Source of the DNA: Candidatus Dormiibacterota bacterium
GTDB taxonomy: Bacteria > Chloroflexota > Dormibacteria > Dormibacterales > Dormibacteraceae
Reading direction: 5' to 3'
Assembly: GCA_955652585.1 (NCBI GenBank)
Contig: CATPBF010000041.1
Span: 1 to 5,983 of the forward strand
Length of the DNA: 5,983 nucleotides
Shown: one piece after another, positions 1-5,166 of the stretch
Position numbering within the stretch: position 1 is the stretch's first letter
Layout of the letters: each line of letters begins with the position of its first letter
The notes under the pieces: model-generated
Told to the model about the DNA's origin: nothing
Database searches by the model: none
What the model saw: the letters and a program-made list of their open reading frames with translations, nothing else
Position numbers and translations under genes: made by a program

Positions 1-478
1 CGGGCACTCGGAACCACAGCTCGCCAAGCGCCATGACGCATGCGAGGTCGGTGGAGCCGATGCCGGTGGCGAAGTTGTTGAGGGCGCCGTACGTGCAGCT
101 GTGCGAGTCGGCACCGACGACGAGCTCCCCCGGGAGCACGAGCCCGTTCTCGGGCAACACCGTGTGGCAGATCCCGCCCTGTCCCACCTCGAAGTACCAC
201 TTGATCCCCATCTGGTGGGAGAACTCGCGGGTCAGGCGACCCAGGGTGGCGCTGGCCGCATCTTTGGCGGGCTGGAAGTGGTCTTGCGTCACGGCCACGC
301 GGTCGGGGTCCCAGATCTTCTCGGCGCCCATCTGCTCGCGCATGATCTTGCCGGCGGGCGGGATGGTCAGGTCGTGGCCCATGGCGAAGTCGATCTTGGC
401 CAGGATCAGGTCGCCCGGACGCACGCTCTCGCGGCCGCTGGCGCGGGCGAGGATCTTCTCCGTCATCGTCATGCCCAT
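1..478 (-). CDS. leuC: LeuC/HacA-family hydro-lyase large subunit (3-isopropylmalate dehydratase-like), N-terminal 159 residues
   Basis: Enzymes of this aconitase-superfamily group dehydrate and rehydrate a malate-type acid (3-isopropylmalate, homocitrate or 2,3-dimethylmalate) using a [4Fe-4S] cluster, and act together with a separate small (LeuD) subunit. Visible signatures are TQDHFQP at residues 64-70, GICHTVLPE at 102-110, GADSHSCTYGA at 122-132 and FATGIGSTD at 136-144, followed by GELWFRVP at the window edge. The compact N-terminus with this ELWFRVP signature fits the shorter HacA/LeuC2 type (about 420 aa) better than the long E. coli LeuC type. The Cys ligands of the cluster lie in the missing C-terminal part, so they cannot be checked. 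ATG at 478 is preferred over the in-frame ATGs at 472 and 466 because a GAAGGA ribosome-binding site (490-485) lies 6 bases upstream of it. It follows the stop of the LeuB-like gene by 2 bases, so co-translation is likely. The exact substrate is not determined; the gene symbol denotes the family. Confidence 0.9.
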   Translation of the reverse strand, partial: MGMTMTEKILARASGRESVRPGDLILAKIDFAMGHDLTIPPAGKIMREQMGAEKIWDPDRVAVTQDHFQPAKDAASATLGRLTREFSHQMGIKWYFEVGQGGICHTVLPENGLVLPGELVVGADSHSCTYGALNNFATGIGSTDLACVMALGELWFRVP

Positions 479-480
479 TG

Positions 481-1512
481 CTAGTCCTTCAGCCTCTTGA
501 CGATTGCGTCGCCGGCCTGCGAGGTCGACAAGTCGCCGCCGATGTCGCGCGTGCACTCACGGGCGCGAATGGCTGATTCGACCGCACCCTCGATCGCGTC
601 TGCCATGTCAGGAACACCCAGGTGTTTCACCATCATAGCCGCGCTCAAAATCGCCCCCACCGGGTTGACCATGCCCTTGCCGGCGATATCCGGCGCCGTG
701 CCGTGGACGGGTTCAAACAAGCCGCGGCCGCTTGAAGGGTTGATGTTTGCGGAGGGCGCGATGCCCATGCCACCCACGAGCTCAGCCGTGAGGTCGGAGA
801 GGATGTCCCCGAACAGGTTGCCCGTGACGATGACGTCGAACTGGCTCGGATCCTTGACCAGCTGCATCGCCGCCGCATCGACGAGAAGGTGGCGCGTCTT
901 CACCTTCGGATTAGCGGCCGCGACGGCCTTCCAGCACTCCTGCCAGAGGCCGCCCGCGAAGACCATCGCATTGGACTTGTCCACCATGACGACCTCGCGC
1001 TTGGCTGTCTTAAAGGCATGTTCGATGATGCGCGTCACACCAAGATGGGTGTTGACGTCCTCCTGGGTCGCGATCTCTTCTTCGGTGCCTTTCTTGAACC
1101 GCCCGCCCATGCCCACGTAGAGACCCTCAGTGTTCTCTCGCATGATCAACAGGTCCGTGCGGCGTCGATCCTCTCGCCGCAGCGGTGAGAGACGGTCGTC
1201 ATACAGCTTGGCCGGGCGAAGGTTGACGTAGAGGTCGAGCTCGAAGCGCAACCGGAGAAGAACGCCGGCCAGGTAGTTCGGATCCTGAACGCGCGGGTCG
1301 CCAACCGCGCCGAAGAGGATGGCATCGGCCGCGGCGAGCTGCTTCCAAACGTCGTCGGGGATGGCGACGCCCGTGCGCAGATAAGCGTCGGCGTTGACAT
1401 CGAACTGCTCGAACTCGAAATCGGCGCCGGCTGCGCGCAGCACCTTGATCGCCTCCGGGACGACCTCCTTTCCAGCTCCGTCGCAAGGCACGACCGCTAT
1501 GTGTTTACGCAG
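481..1512 (-). CDS. leuB: 3-isopropylmalate/homoisocitrate/tartrate dehydrogenase-family enzyme (LeuB-like), probable CTG start
   Basis: This is an NAD-dependent beta-decarboxylating dehydrogenase that oxidises and decarboxylates a 2-hydroxy-3-substituted acid. Numbering from the CTG start (343 aa): IAVVPCDGAG is the first strand and loop (5-14), NLRPAKL (97-103) and MRENTEGLY (124-132) form the substrate-binding arginine and specificity regions, K179 in DKSNAM is the catalytic Lys, and D212 (VDAAAMQLV), D236 and D240 (GNLFGDILSD) bind Mg and substrate. EPVHGTAPDIAG (267-278) is the NAD-type cofactor motif. RENTEG is typical of homoisocitrate and tartrate dehydrogenases and of some LeuB proteins, so the substrate is open. 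A GTG at 1491 would give 336 aa but removes the first beta strand. The frame continues upstream to CTG 1512, which has GGGAGG six bases before it. The gene overlaps the end of the CoA ligase by 8 bases and is followed 2 bases later by the leuC-like gene, so all three appear to be one operon. Confidence 0.88.
   Translation of the reverse strand: MRKHIAVVPCDGAGKEVVPEAIKVLRAAGADFEFEQFDVNADAYLRTGVAIPDDVWKQLAAADAILFGAVGDPRVQDPNYLAGVLLRLRFELDLYVNLRPAKLYDDRLSPLRREDRRRTDLLIMRENTEGLYVGMGGRFKKGTEEEIATQEDVNTHLGVTRIIEHAFKTAKREVVMVDKSNAMVFAGGLWQECWKAVAAANPKVKTRHLLVDAAAMQLVKDPSQFDVIVTGNLFGDILSDLTAELVGGMGIAPSANINPSSGRGLFEPVHGTAPDIAGKGMVNPVGAILSAAMMVKHLGVPDMADAIEGAVESAIRARECTRDIGGDLSTSQAGDAIVKRLKD
485..490 (-). 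promoter_or_regulatory. Ribosome-binding site of the leuC-like gene
   Basis: On the minus strand GAAGGA lies 6 bases before ATG 478, inside the last codons of the upstream leuB-like gene. It decides among three in-frame ATGs (478, 472, 466) in favour of the first, and it supports translational coupling of the two genes. Confidence 0.7.
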
Positions 1513-3037
1513 GAGCGGCCTCCCGCTCGCGGAGCTTGTACCGCTGGATCTTGCCGGTCACGGTCTTGGGCAGCTCAGGGACGAACTCGATGAGGTGGGG
1601 GTACTGGTAGCGCTGGAGGCGCGACTTGCAGTGTTCCTGGAGCTCGGCGACGAGCGCGTCGCCGGCCGCCGCATCGCCCTTGGTGATCACGAATGCCTTG
1701 ATTTTGGTGAACCCTTCCACATCGATGCCGACCACGGCGCTCTCGGCGACCGATGGGTGCTCCAAGAGCGCAGACTCGATCTCGATCGGCGAGGCCCACA
1801 GCCCGCTCACCTTGATCATGTCGTCGGAGCGACCCTCGTACCAGTAGAAGCCGTCCGCATCGACGCGGTAGCGATCGCCCGTGAAGAACCATTCTCCGAG
1901 CACGGAGCGCTTGGTCTTCTCGTGCTGGGCCCAATACAAAGCGAGCGCGCTGTCGCCTTTGACGTAGAGGTCACCCGCCGTCCCGGTCGGTACGGGCTTG
2001 CCTTCGTCGTCGAGGATCTTCAGCTCGTAACCGGGAACGGCTTTGCCGCTCGAACCGGGCCGGACGTCGTCGAGCCGGTTGGAGCAATAGATGTGGAGCA
2101 GCTCGGTCGAGCCGACACCGTCGAGGATGGTCAGGCCGTAAGCCTCCTTCCATCGCCGCCAGACCTCCGCCGGTAGAGCCTCGGCGGCAGCGACGCAATG
2201 GCGGATCGACGACAGGTCGCGGTCGCCCGAGCCCTCGAAGTTGAGGATCGCGTTGTAGAGGGTTGGCGCGGAGAAGAAGAGTGTCGGGCGCCGCTTCTCG
2301 ATCGTGTCCAGCACCGTCGCCGGCGTGTGCCGCCCGGCGTGCAGGACCGTCGACGCGCCGACCCAATAAGGGAACGTGAGGTTGTTGCCGAATCCGTAAG
2401 CGTGGAAGAGGCCGGTGGTTGAGAACGTGACGTCGCTCTCGCTGATCCCGAGCACCTTCTCCGCGTAAGTGACACAGGTGTATGGGATGTCGTGCTGCAG
2501 ATGCACGACGGCTTTGGCCTTCCCGGTCGAGCCCGAGCTGTAGAGCCAGAAGGCCATGTCGTCGCGGCGCGTCGGGGCTGGATCGACCTCTTCCTCGACC
2601 GTGATCTGACCCGCGCGAAGGAGTTGTGGCGGCCCGGCCGCGCGATCGACGGCTGCCTTCAGTTTCTCCTCCGTGGCGCCGTCGACGACGACGACGCGGG
2701 CGAGCGAGTCCTCGATGTAGTGGTCGTAGTCCTCCGAACGCTGGAGGAGAGGATTGACTGGAACCGGCACCGCTCCAAGTCGAATCGCGCCCAGGAATGC
2801 GGCCACCCAGCCCGGGCTGTCGTAAGCGACTATCAGAACACGCTCCTCCCGCCTGACACCAAGCTCGCTGAAAGTCCGAGCCGCCCCGCATGCGAGGCCG
2901 AAGAGCTCTCGGTACCTGGTACCGCCGCCAGCCGAATAAATCGCCACCTTCTCGCCGCGGCCGGCGTTCAGATTGCGGTCGAGGAGGTCGGCGGCGACGT
3001 TGTAGCGGTTCGGAAGATCGAGCCCACCCTTCTCCAT
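1505..3037 (-). CDS. Benzoate-CoA ligase family enzyme (ANL superfamily, aryl/acyl-CoA synthetase)
   Basis: This enzyme activates a carboxylic acid with ATP to an acyl-adenylate and then transfers it to CoA, in the cytoplasm. With the start at ATG 3037 it is 510 aa, normal for the family. Motifs in order: LPNRYN near the N-terminus (8-13), as in benzoate-CoA ligases; P-loop YSSGSTGKAK (166-175); FHAYGFGNNLTFP (211-223), the substrate-side segment; GVGSTELLHIY (307-317), the adenylate motif; FTGD (385-388); GRSDDMIKVSG (402-412), the hinge; and PKTVTGKIQR (490-499) with catalytic Lys496. GSTELLHIYCSN, and SGLWASP right after the hinge, are hallmarks of the benzoate/4-hydroxybenzoate ligase group, so an aromatic acid is the likeliest substrate, though related non-aromatic acids are possible. 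The frame stays open to 3178, but those 47 extra codons do not resemble the family N-terminus and run antisense to the DCC gene. No clear Shine-Dalgarno precedes ATG 3037, so a leaderless start is possible. It is the first gene of the ligase-leuB-leuC operon. Confidence 0.92.
   Translation of the reverse strand: MEKGGLDLPNRYNVAADLLDRNLNAGRGEKVAIYSAGGGTRYRELFGLACGAARTFSELGVRREERVLIVAYDSPGWVAAFLGAIRLGAVPVPVNPLLQRSEDYDHYIEDSLARVVVVDGATEEKLKAAVDRAAGPPQLLRAGQITVEEEVDPAPTRRDDMAFWLYSSGSTGKAKAVVHLQHDIPYTCVTYAEKVLGISESDVTFSTTGLFHAYGFGNNLTFPYWVGASTVLHAGRHTPATVLDTIEKRRPTLFFSAPTLYNAILNFEGSGDRDLSSIRHCVAAAEALPAEVWRRWKEAYGLTILDGVGSTELLHIYCSNRLDDVRPGSSGKAVPGYELKILDDEGKPVPTGTAGDLYVKGDSALALYWAQHEKTKRSVLGEWFFTGDRYRVDADGFYWYEGRSDDMIKVSGLWASPIEIESALLEHPSVAESAVVGIDVEGFTKIKAFVITKGDAAAGDALVAELQEHCKSRLQRYQYPHLIEFVPELPKTVTGKIQRYKLREREAAPA
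1519..1524 (-). promoter_or_regulatory. Ribosome-binding site supporting a CTG start of the leuB-like gene
   Basis: On the minus strand GGGAGG is followed by a 6-base spacer and then CTG at 1512-1510, in frame with the dehydrogenase. It lies within the last codons of the CoA ligase. No comparable purine-rich site precedes the alternative GTG at 1491. This is the main reason for choosing the rare CTG start. Confidence 0.6.
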
Positions 3038-3045
3038 CTCAGGAG

Positions 3046-3051
3046 AGTGTA
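3046..3051 (-). promoter_or_regulatory. Possible -10 element of the CoA ligase operon
   Basis: On the minus strand TACACT (3051-3046) lies 8 bases before ATG 3037. It is the same hexamer found before the HNH gene. No convincing -35 box is visible at the usual spacing. This would give a leaderless or near-leaderless transcript, consistent with the absence of a ribosome-binding site. It is a weak call based on one element only. Confidence 0.3.
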
Positions 3052-3061
3052 GGTTCGGGTC

Positions 3062-3409
3062 GTGGCGGATGACCGGTTGATCCTCGTCTACGACGGCGAG
3101 TGCGAGTTTTGAATTCGACTCGCGCGCTGGGTCCAGCGCCACGATCGCAGAGGCAGGGTTGATCCGAGGCCCAACCAAGAAGCAGGGCTCACCGAACGCC
3201 TGGGTCTGAGTCGCGAGGAGATTGGTCGGGCGGTGTGGGCGGTCGAGCCGGCCGGCCGGAAGTTCGAGGGCGCGGCGGCAGTCAACCGGACGCTCAAAGA
3301 GCTGGGCGGGGGTTGGGCATTGCTCGCTGCTCTCTACTCAGTCCCGCCGATCCGGAGGGTTCAGAACGCTTACTACCGAAGGGTCGCCCGGAGGCGGGCG
3401 TGGTGGTAG
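3062..3409 (+). CDS. DCC-family (DUF393) thiol-disulfide oxidoreductase with in-frame TGA at the second motif cysteine: candidate selenoprotein or nonsense pseudogene
   Basis: Reading GTG 3062 to TAG 3407 gives 115 residues interrupted only by TGA at 3110-3112 (codon 17). Before it stands LILVYDGECEF, and after it IRLARWVQRHDRRGRV. This is the DCC-family motif DGxCxxC with TGA at the second Cys. The rest also fits the family: PNQEAGLTERLGLSREE, then WAVEPAGRKFEGAAAVNRTL, LGGGWALLAALYSVPPIRRV and the C-terminal YYRRVARRRAWW. No other stop occurs in the 98 codons after the TGA, and the length is normal for the shorter members. DCC proteins are small predicted thiol redox proteins whose partners are poorly known. 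GTG 3062 is the only reasonable start, since TAG at 3050 closes the frame upstream. AGGAGA at 3041-3046 is 15 bases away, longer than ideal; a TAGGTT hexamer at 3050-3055 could give a leaderless mRNA. GC at third positions after the TGA is about 76%. A hairpin resembling a bacterial SECIS follows the TGA. Either Sec is inserted, or one base change killed the gene; sequence alone does not decide. Confidence 0.72.
3124..3139 (+). promoter_or_regulatory. SECIS-like hairpin just downstream of the in-frame TGA
   Basis: GCGCTG (3124-3129) pairs perfectly with CAGCGC (3134-3139) around a GGTC tetraloop (3130-3133). The loop starts 17 bases after the TGA at 3110-3112. A further CGA/TCG pairing (3116-3118 with 3145-3147) could form a lower stem across a 5-by-5 internal loop. 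Bacterial SECIS elements lie within the coding region directly after the UGA, have a small apical loop beginning with G, and sit about 16-37 bases away. The E. coli fdhF element, as I recall it, has the same GGUC loop at 18 bases. The bulged U in the fdhF upper stem is not obvious here. Hairpins this short are common in GC-rich DNA, so this supports but does not prove recoding. Confidence 0.42.
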
Positions 3410-3467
3410 CGGACTGGGAAGACGGAGTTGGGGTGGGCAGGGAGACTGAGAGTTCGCGGGGGTGATT

Positions 3468-3496
3468 GGAGGGACGCTCTGAGCACTCCTTGTTTT
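3468..3496 (+). terminator. Weak intrinsic terminator-like hairpin after the DCC gene
   Basis: GGAG (3468-3471) can pair with CTCC (3486-3489), with an inner GCT/AGC stem (3476-3478 with 3482-3484), followed directly by TTGTTTT (3490-3496). The stem is interrupted and short, so this is only a possible terminator for plus-strand transcription coming from 3062-3409. Confidence 0.3.
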
Positions 3497-3509
3497 CGAG
3501 CTATCGAAA
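3494..3509. repeat. 16-bp inverted repeat upstream of the HNH gene promoter
   Basis: TTTCGA (3494-3499) and TCGAAA (3504-3509) form a perfect inverted repeat around GCTA, starting 68 bases before the ATG and 17 bases before the -35 box. It could be an operator for a dimeric regulator. Nothing in the window identifies the regulator. Confidence 0.45.
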
Positions 3510-3526
3510 TTAACAAGCCGGTTTTG

Positions 3527-3555
3527 TTGACTCACCAAACAGATGTTCGTACACT
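3527..3555 (+). promoter_or_regulatory. Sigma70-type promoter of the DUF222-HNH gene, predicted leaderless
   Basis: TTGACT (3527-3532) and TACACT (3550-3555) are separated by exactly 17 bases and match -35 and -10 consensus well. The -10 box ends 7 bases before the A of ATG 3562, which is where transcription would be expected to begin, so the mRNA should start at or within a base or so of the start codon. No ribosome-binding site is needed or seen. An imperfect inverted repeat, AACAA (3512-3516) and TTGTT (3524-3528), overlaps the -35 box and could be an operator. Confidence 0.72.
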
Positions 3556-3561
3556 GTCACC

Positions 3562-4680
3562 ATGGCAATAGGGTGTGGGGTCGGTATGTCGGGAGAGCTG
3601 CTGGGCTACAAGCTCGTCGCTCTCCGGCAGGCCATCGACAGCCTGGAGTTGGAGTTCGCGCAGACCGCGGCTGAGTTCGCCCATACCAACGAGTACGACG
3701 AGCAGGGCTCGACCAGCCCCATCGACTGGATCCGCCACACCTGCCATATGACCAGCACGACCGCGGCCGCCTGCCTGGCGGTGGGCAAGAACCTGGAGCG
3801 ATTGCCCGAGAGCGTCCAGGCCATGAAGAGCGGCGAGGTCGGCTTCGCTCACCTCACCGTCATGGCTCGGACGATGAACGCGGTGCCCGATCGATTTCAA
3901 GAGAGCCGGCTCCTGGAGCAAGGGCGGGAGAACTCGCCGGGCAAGTTCCACCACATCTGCCGTCATTTCCGTCACGCGGCCGACCCCAAGGGTTACGCCG
4001 CCGAGCAGGCCGAGCAAGTCGAAAACCGCAGCCTCCATCTGAGCATGTGGGAGGACGGTTCTTACATTCTCAACGGGTACCTCGACGCCGTGGGTGGGGC
4101 GGCCGTACGCACGGCGCTCGAGCCGCTGGCTCGCCCATCCGGCGAGGATGACACCCGCAAGCTGGATCGCCGCCTGGCCGATGCCCTGGTCGAGCTGGCA
4201 GAAGGTGGCATGCAGAGGGCGCAGATCCAGGTCACGAGCTCGGTGGAAACTCTGCTGGGCCTGGCCGGCGCACCGGCGGCGGAGATGGACTTCGCGCTCC
4301 CGATCTCGGCCAAGACGGTGGAGCGATTCGCCTGTGACTCCGGCGTGACCCGCGTCCTGCTCGGATCGGAATCGACTGTGATCGACGTCGGGCGCTCCAA
4401 GCGCACCGTTTCAGGGCCTGCGCGCCGAGCGCTCAACGCCCGCGACGGCCACTGCCGGTGGCCGGCTTGCGACCGGCCCGCGAAATGGAGCGCGGCGCAC
4501 CACGTTGTGCACTGGATCCATGGCGGATCGACCGACCTCTCCAACCTCATCCTGCTCTGCCACCGCCATCACTGGATGGTCCACGAAGGGAGATGGCAGA
4601 TCGTGCAAAGCGATGACGGCCGCATGCTGACCATCCCGCCCACCACGACGTTCGGGCAGTTTGCGCGAGGGCCGGATTAG
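3562..4680 (+). CDS. DUF222 domain / HNH endonuclease-like protein (13E12 repeat family)
   Basis: The 372-aa product has an N-terminal mostly helical DUF222 region (about residues 10-285), containing SPIDWIRHTCHMTS and GFAHLTVMARTMNAV, and a C-terminal HNH nuclease domain (about 286-345). In the latter, C298 and C303 of HCRWPACDRP with C333 and H336 of LCHRHH look like a zinc-binding set. The HNH core is AAHHVVHW (311-318), GGSTDLSN (321-328) and LCHRHH (332-337). The motif is intact, so nuclease activity is plausible. Such proteins occur in many copies in actinobacterial and related genomes and often behave like mobile or repeated genes; their biological role is unclear. ATG 3562 is chosen because the promoter places the transcript start at this codon; ATG 3586 (residue 9) is an alternative. 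The gene stands alone on the plus strand and converges on the SRPBCC remnant, with its stop 31 bases from that gene's stop. Confidence 0.92.
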   Translation: MAIGCGVGMSGELLGYKLVALRQAIDSLELEFAQTAAEFAHTNEYDEQGSTSPIDWIRHTCHMTSTTAAACLAVGKNLERLPESVQAMKSGEVGFAHLTVMARTMNAVPDRFQESRLLEQGRENSPGKFHHICRHFRHAADPKGYAAEQAEQVENRSLHLSMWEDGSYILNGYLDAVGGAAVRTALEPLARPSGEDDTRKLDRRLADALVELAEGGMQRAQIQVTSSVETLLGLAGAPAAEMDFALPISAKTVERFACDSGVTRVLLGSESTVIDVGRSKRTVSGPARRALNARDGHCRWPACDRPAKWSAAHHVVHWIHGGSTDLSNLILLCHRHHWMVHEGRWQIVQSDDGRMLTIPPTTTFGQFARGPD

Positions 4681-4687
4681 AACCGCG

Positions 4688-4713
4688 AGGGCCCAAACCA
4701 GTGTGGTGGTCCT
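4688..4713. terminator. Hairpin between convergent genes, possible bidirectional terminator
   Basis: AGGGCC (4688-4693) pairs with GGTCCT (4708-4713), including one G-T wobble. Inside, ACCA (4697-4700) pairs with TGGT (4704-4707) around GTG, leaving CAA as a bulge. It spans the 31-base gap between the HNH stop and the SRPBCC stop. No T-run follows on either strand, so termination is only suggested by position. Confidence 0.28.
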
Positions 4714-5164
4714 ACTTCACGACCTGCTCGGCCAGGTAACGGTTTCGCTCGTCGATCAGGGATCGCACGTATGAAGCCAGGATCAATCGCTCCGCCAACC
4801 GGCCCAGCCAGCCGGCCGGCGCTTCGAACTCCACGATGTCGGTCATCCGGCTTCCACCGCCGATCTCTTCGAAAACGTGCTCGTGGTGGAATTTGTGGAA
4901 CGGTCCCCGGACTTGCTCGTCGATGAACCGGCGCGGCCTGTCGAACCCAGTAATCCGGCTCGTAAGCCGCCACGGTATCCCGAAATGCAACGCACGCCAG
5001 GTGATCTCGTCGCCCAGGCTCAGGGAGTCCGACTCAACGCGGCCGATGGCTTGCTCGCGCGAGCGGGCCATTTATTTAATATGCTCGGCCACCGAGAGTT
5101 ACAGGTCGAACGCCTCGGCCGGCAGCATCGCGAGCGTCGTAACGCGCTCAAACCGGACCGCCAC
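4712..5164 (-). pseudogene. SRPBCC-family (START-like) ligand-binding protein, interrupted by two in-frame TAA codons
   Basis: The family binds hydrophobic ligands in a helix-grip fold and includes polyketide cyclase/dehydrase-like proteins. Read from GTG 5164, the frame gives VRFERVTTLAMLPAEAFDL, then TAA (5101-5099), LSVAEHIK, then TAA (5074-5072), then MARSREQAIGR and an uninterrupted domain to TAG 4712. The part before the stops matches the first strand and helix of this family, where the pattern is FERxxxLxAPxExVFDLSLxVxxHxxSM; both TAAs fall on positions that are normally Ser. Later hallmarks are intact: LGDEITWRALHFGIPWRLTSRIT, DEQVRGPFHKFHHEHVFE, MTDIVEFEAP and the C-terminal helix ending in RNRYLAEQ. 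The full frame is 150 codons, the usual size. A 119-aa product from ATG 5071 is possible but would lack the first strand and helix and has no ribosome-binding site. GTG 5164 lies 2 bases after the upstream ligase stop, so the gene was part of that operon. I judge it inactivated or severely truncated. Confidence 0.75.
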
Positions 5165-5166
5165 GA

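Larger units (their letters stand above)
3410..3526. other. Intergenic stretch between the DCC gene and the HNH promoter, G-rich then AT-rich
   Basis: The first part (3416-3462) is strongly purine- and G-rich on the plus strand, with runs at 3416-3418, 3430-3433, 3435-3437, 3440-3442 and 3458-3462. After about 3490 the sequence becomes abruptly AT-rich and holds two inverted repeats ahead of the promoter. I see no coding frame with family resemblance here; the short open frames on both strands look like by-products of the composition. Confidence 0.6.

Noticed and set aside
101..484. Plus-strand open frames opposite the leuC-, leuB- and ligase-coding regions, including 33-500, 101-484, 497-1120, 1394-2176 and 2492-3052
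   Set aside because: They are antisense shadows of clearly homologous genes in a GC-rich genome and show no family features of their own.
3110..3112. General reassignment of TGA to Cys or Trp
   Set aside because: Cys and Trp use ordinary codons throughout, and no other in-frame TGA occurs in the intact genes, so local recoding or mutation is more likely.
3038..3178. N-terminal extension of the left CoA ligase to an ATG at 3178
   Set aside because: The 47 extra residues do not resemble the family N-terminus, while ATG 3037 places LPNRYN at the expected distance. The extension is antisense to the DCC coding frame.
3222..3465. Open frames of about 75 codons on the plus strand around 3222-3465
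   Set aside because: They are out of frame with the DCC gene, arginine/glycine-rich by composition, and have no recognisable domain.
5072..5101. Genetic-code reassignment of TAA to Ser, to explain the two stops in the SRPBCC gene
   Set aside because: TAA ends the left ligase gene at 1507-1505 at the normal C-terminus, and no other gene here has an internal TAA. Gene decay is simpler.
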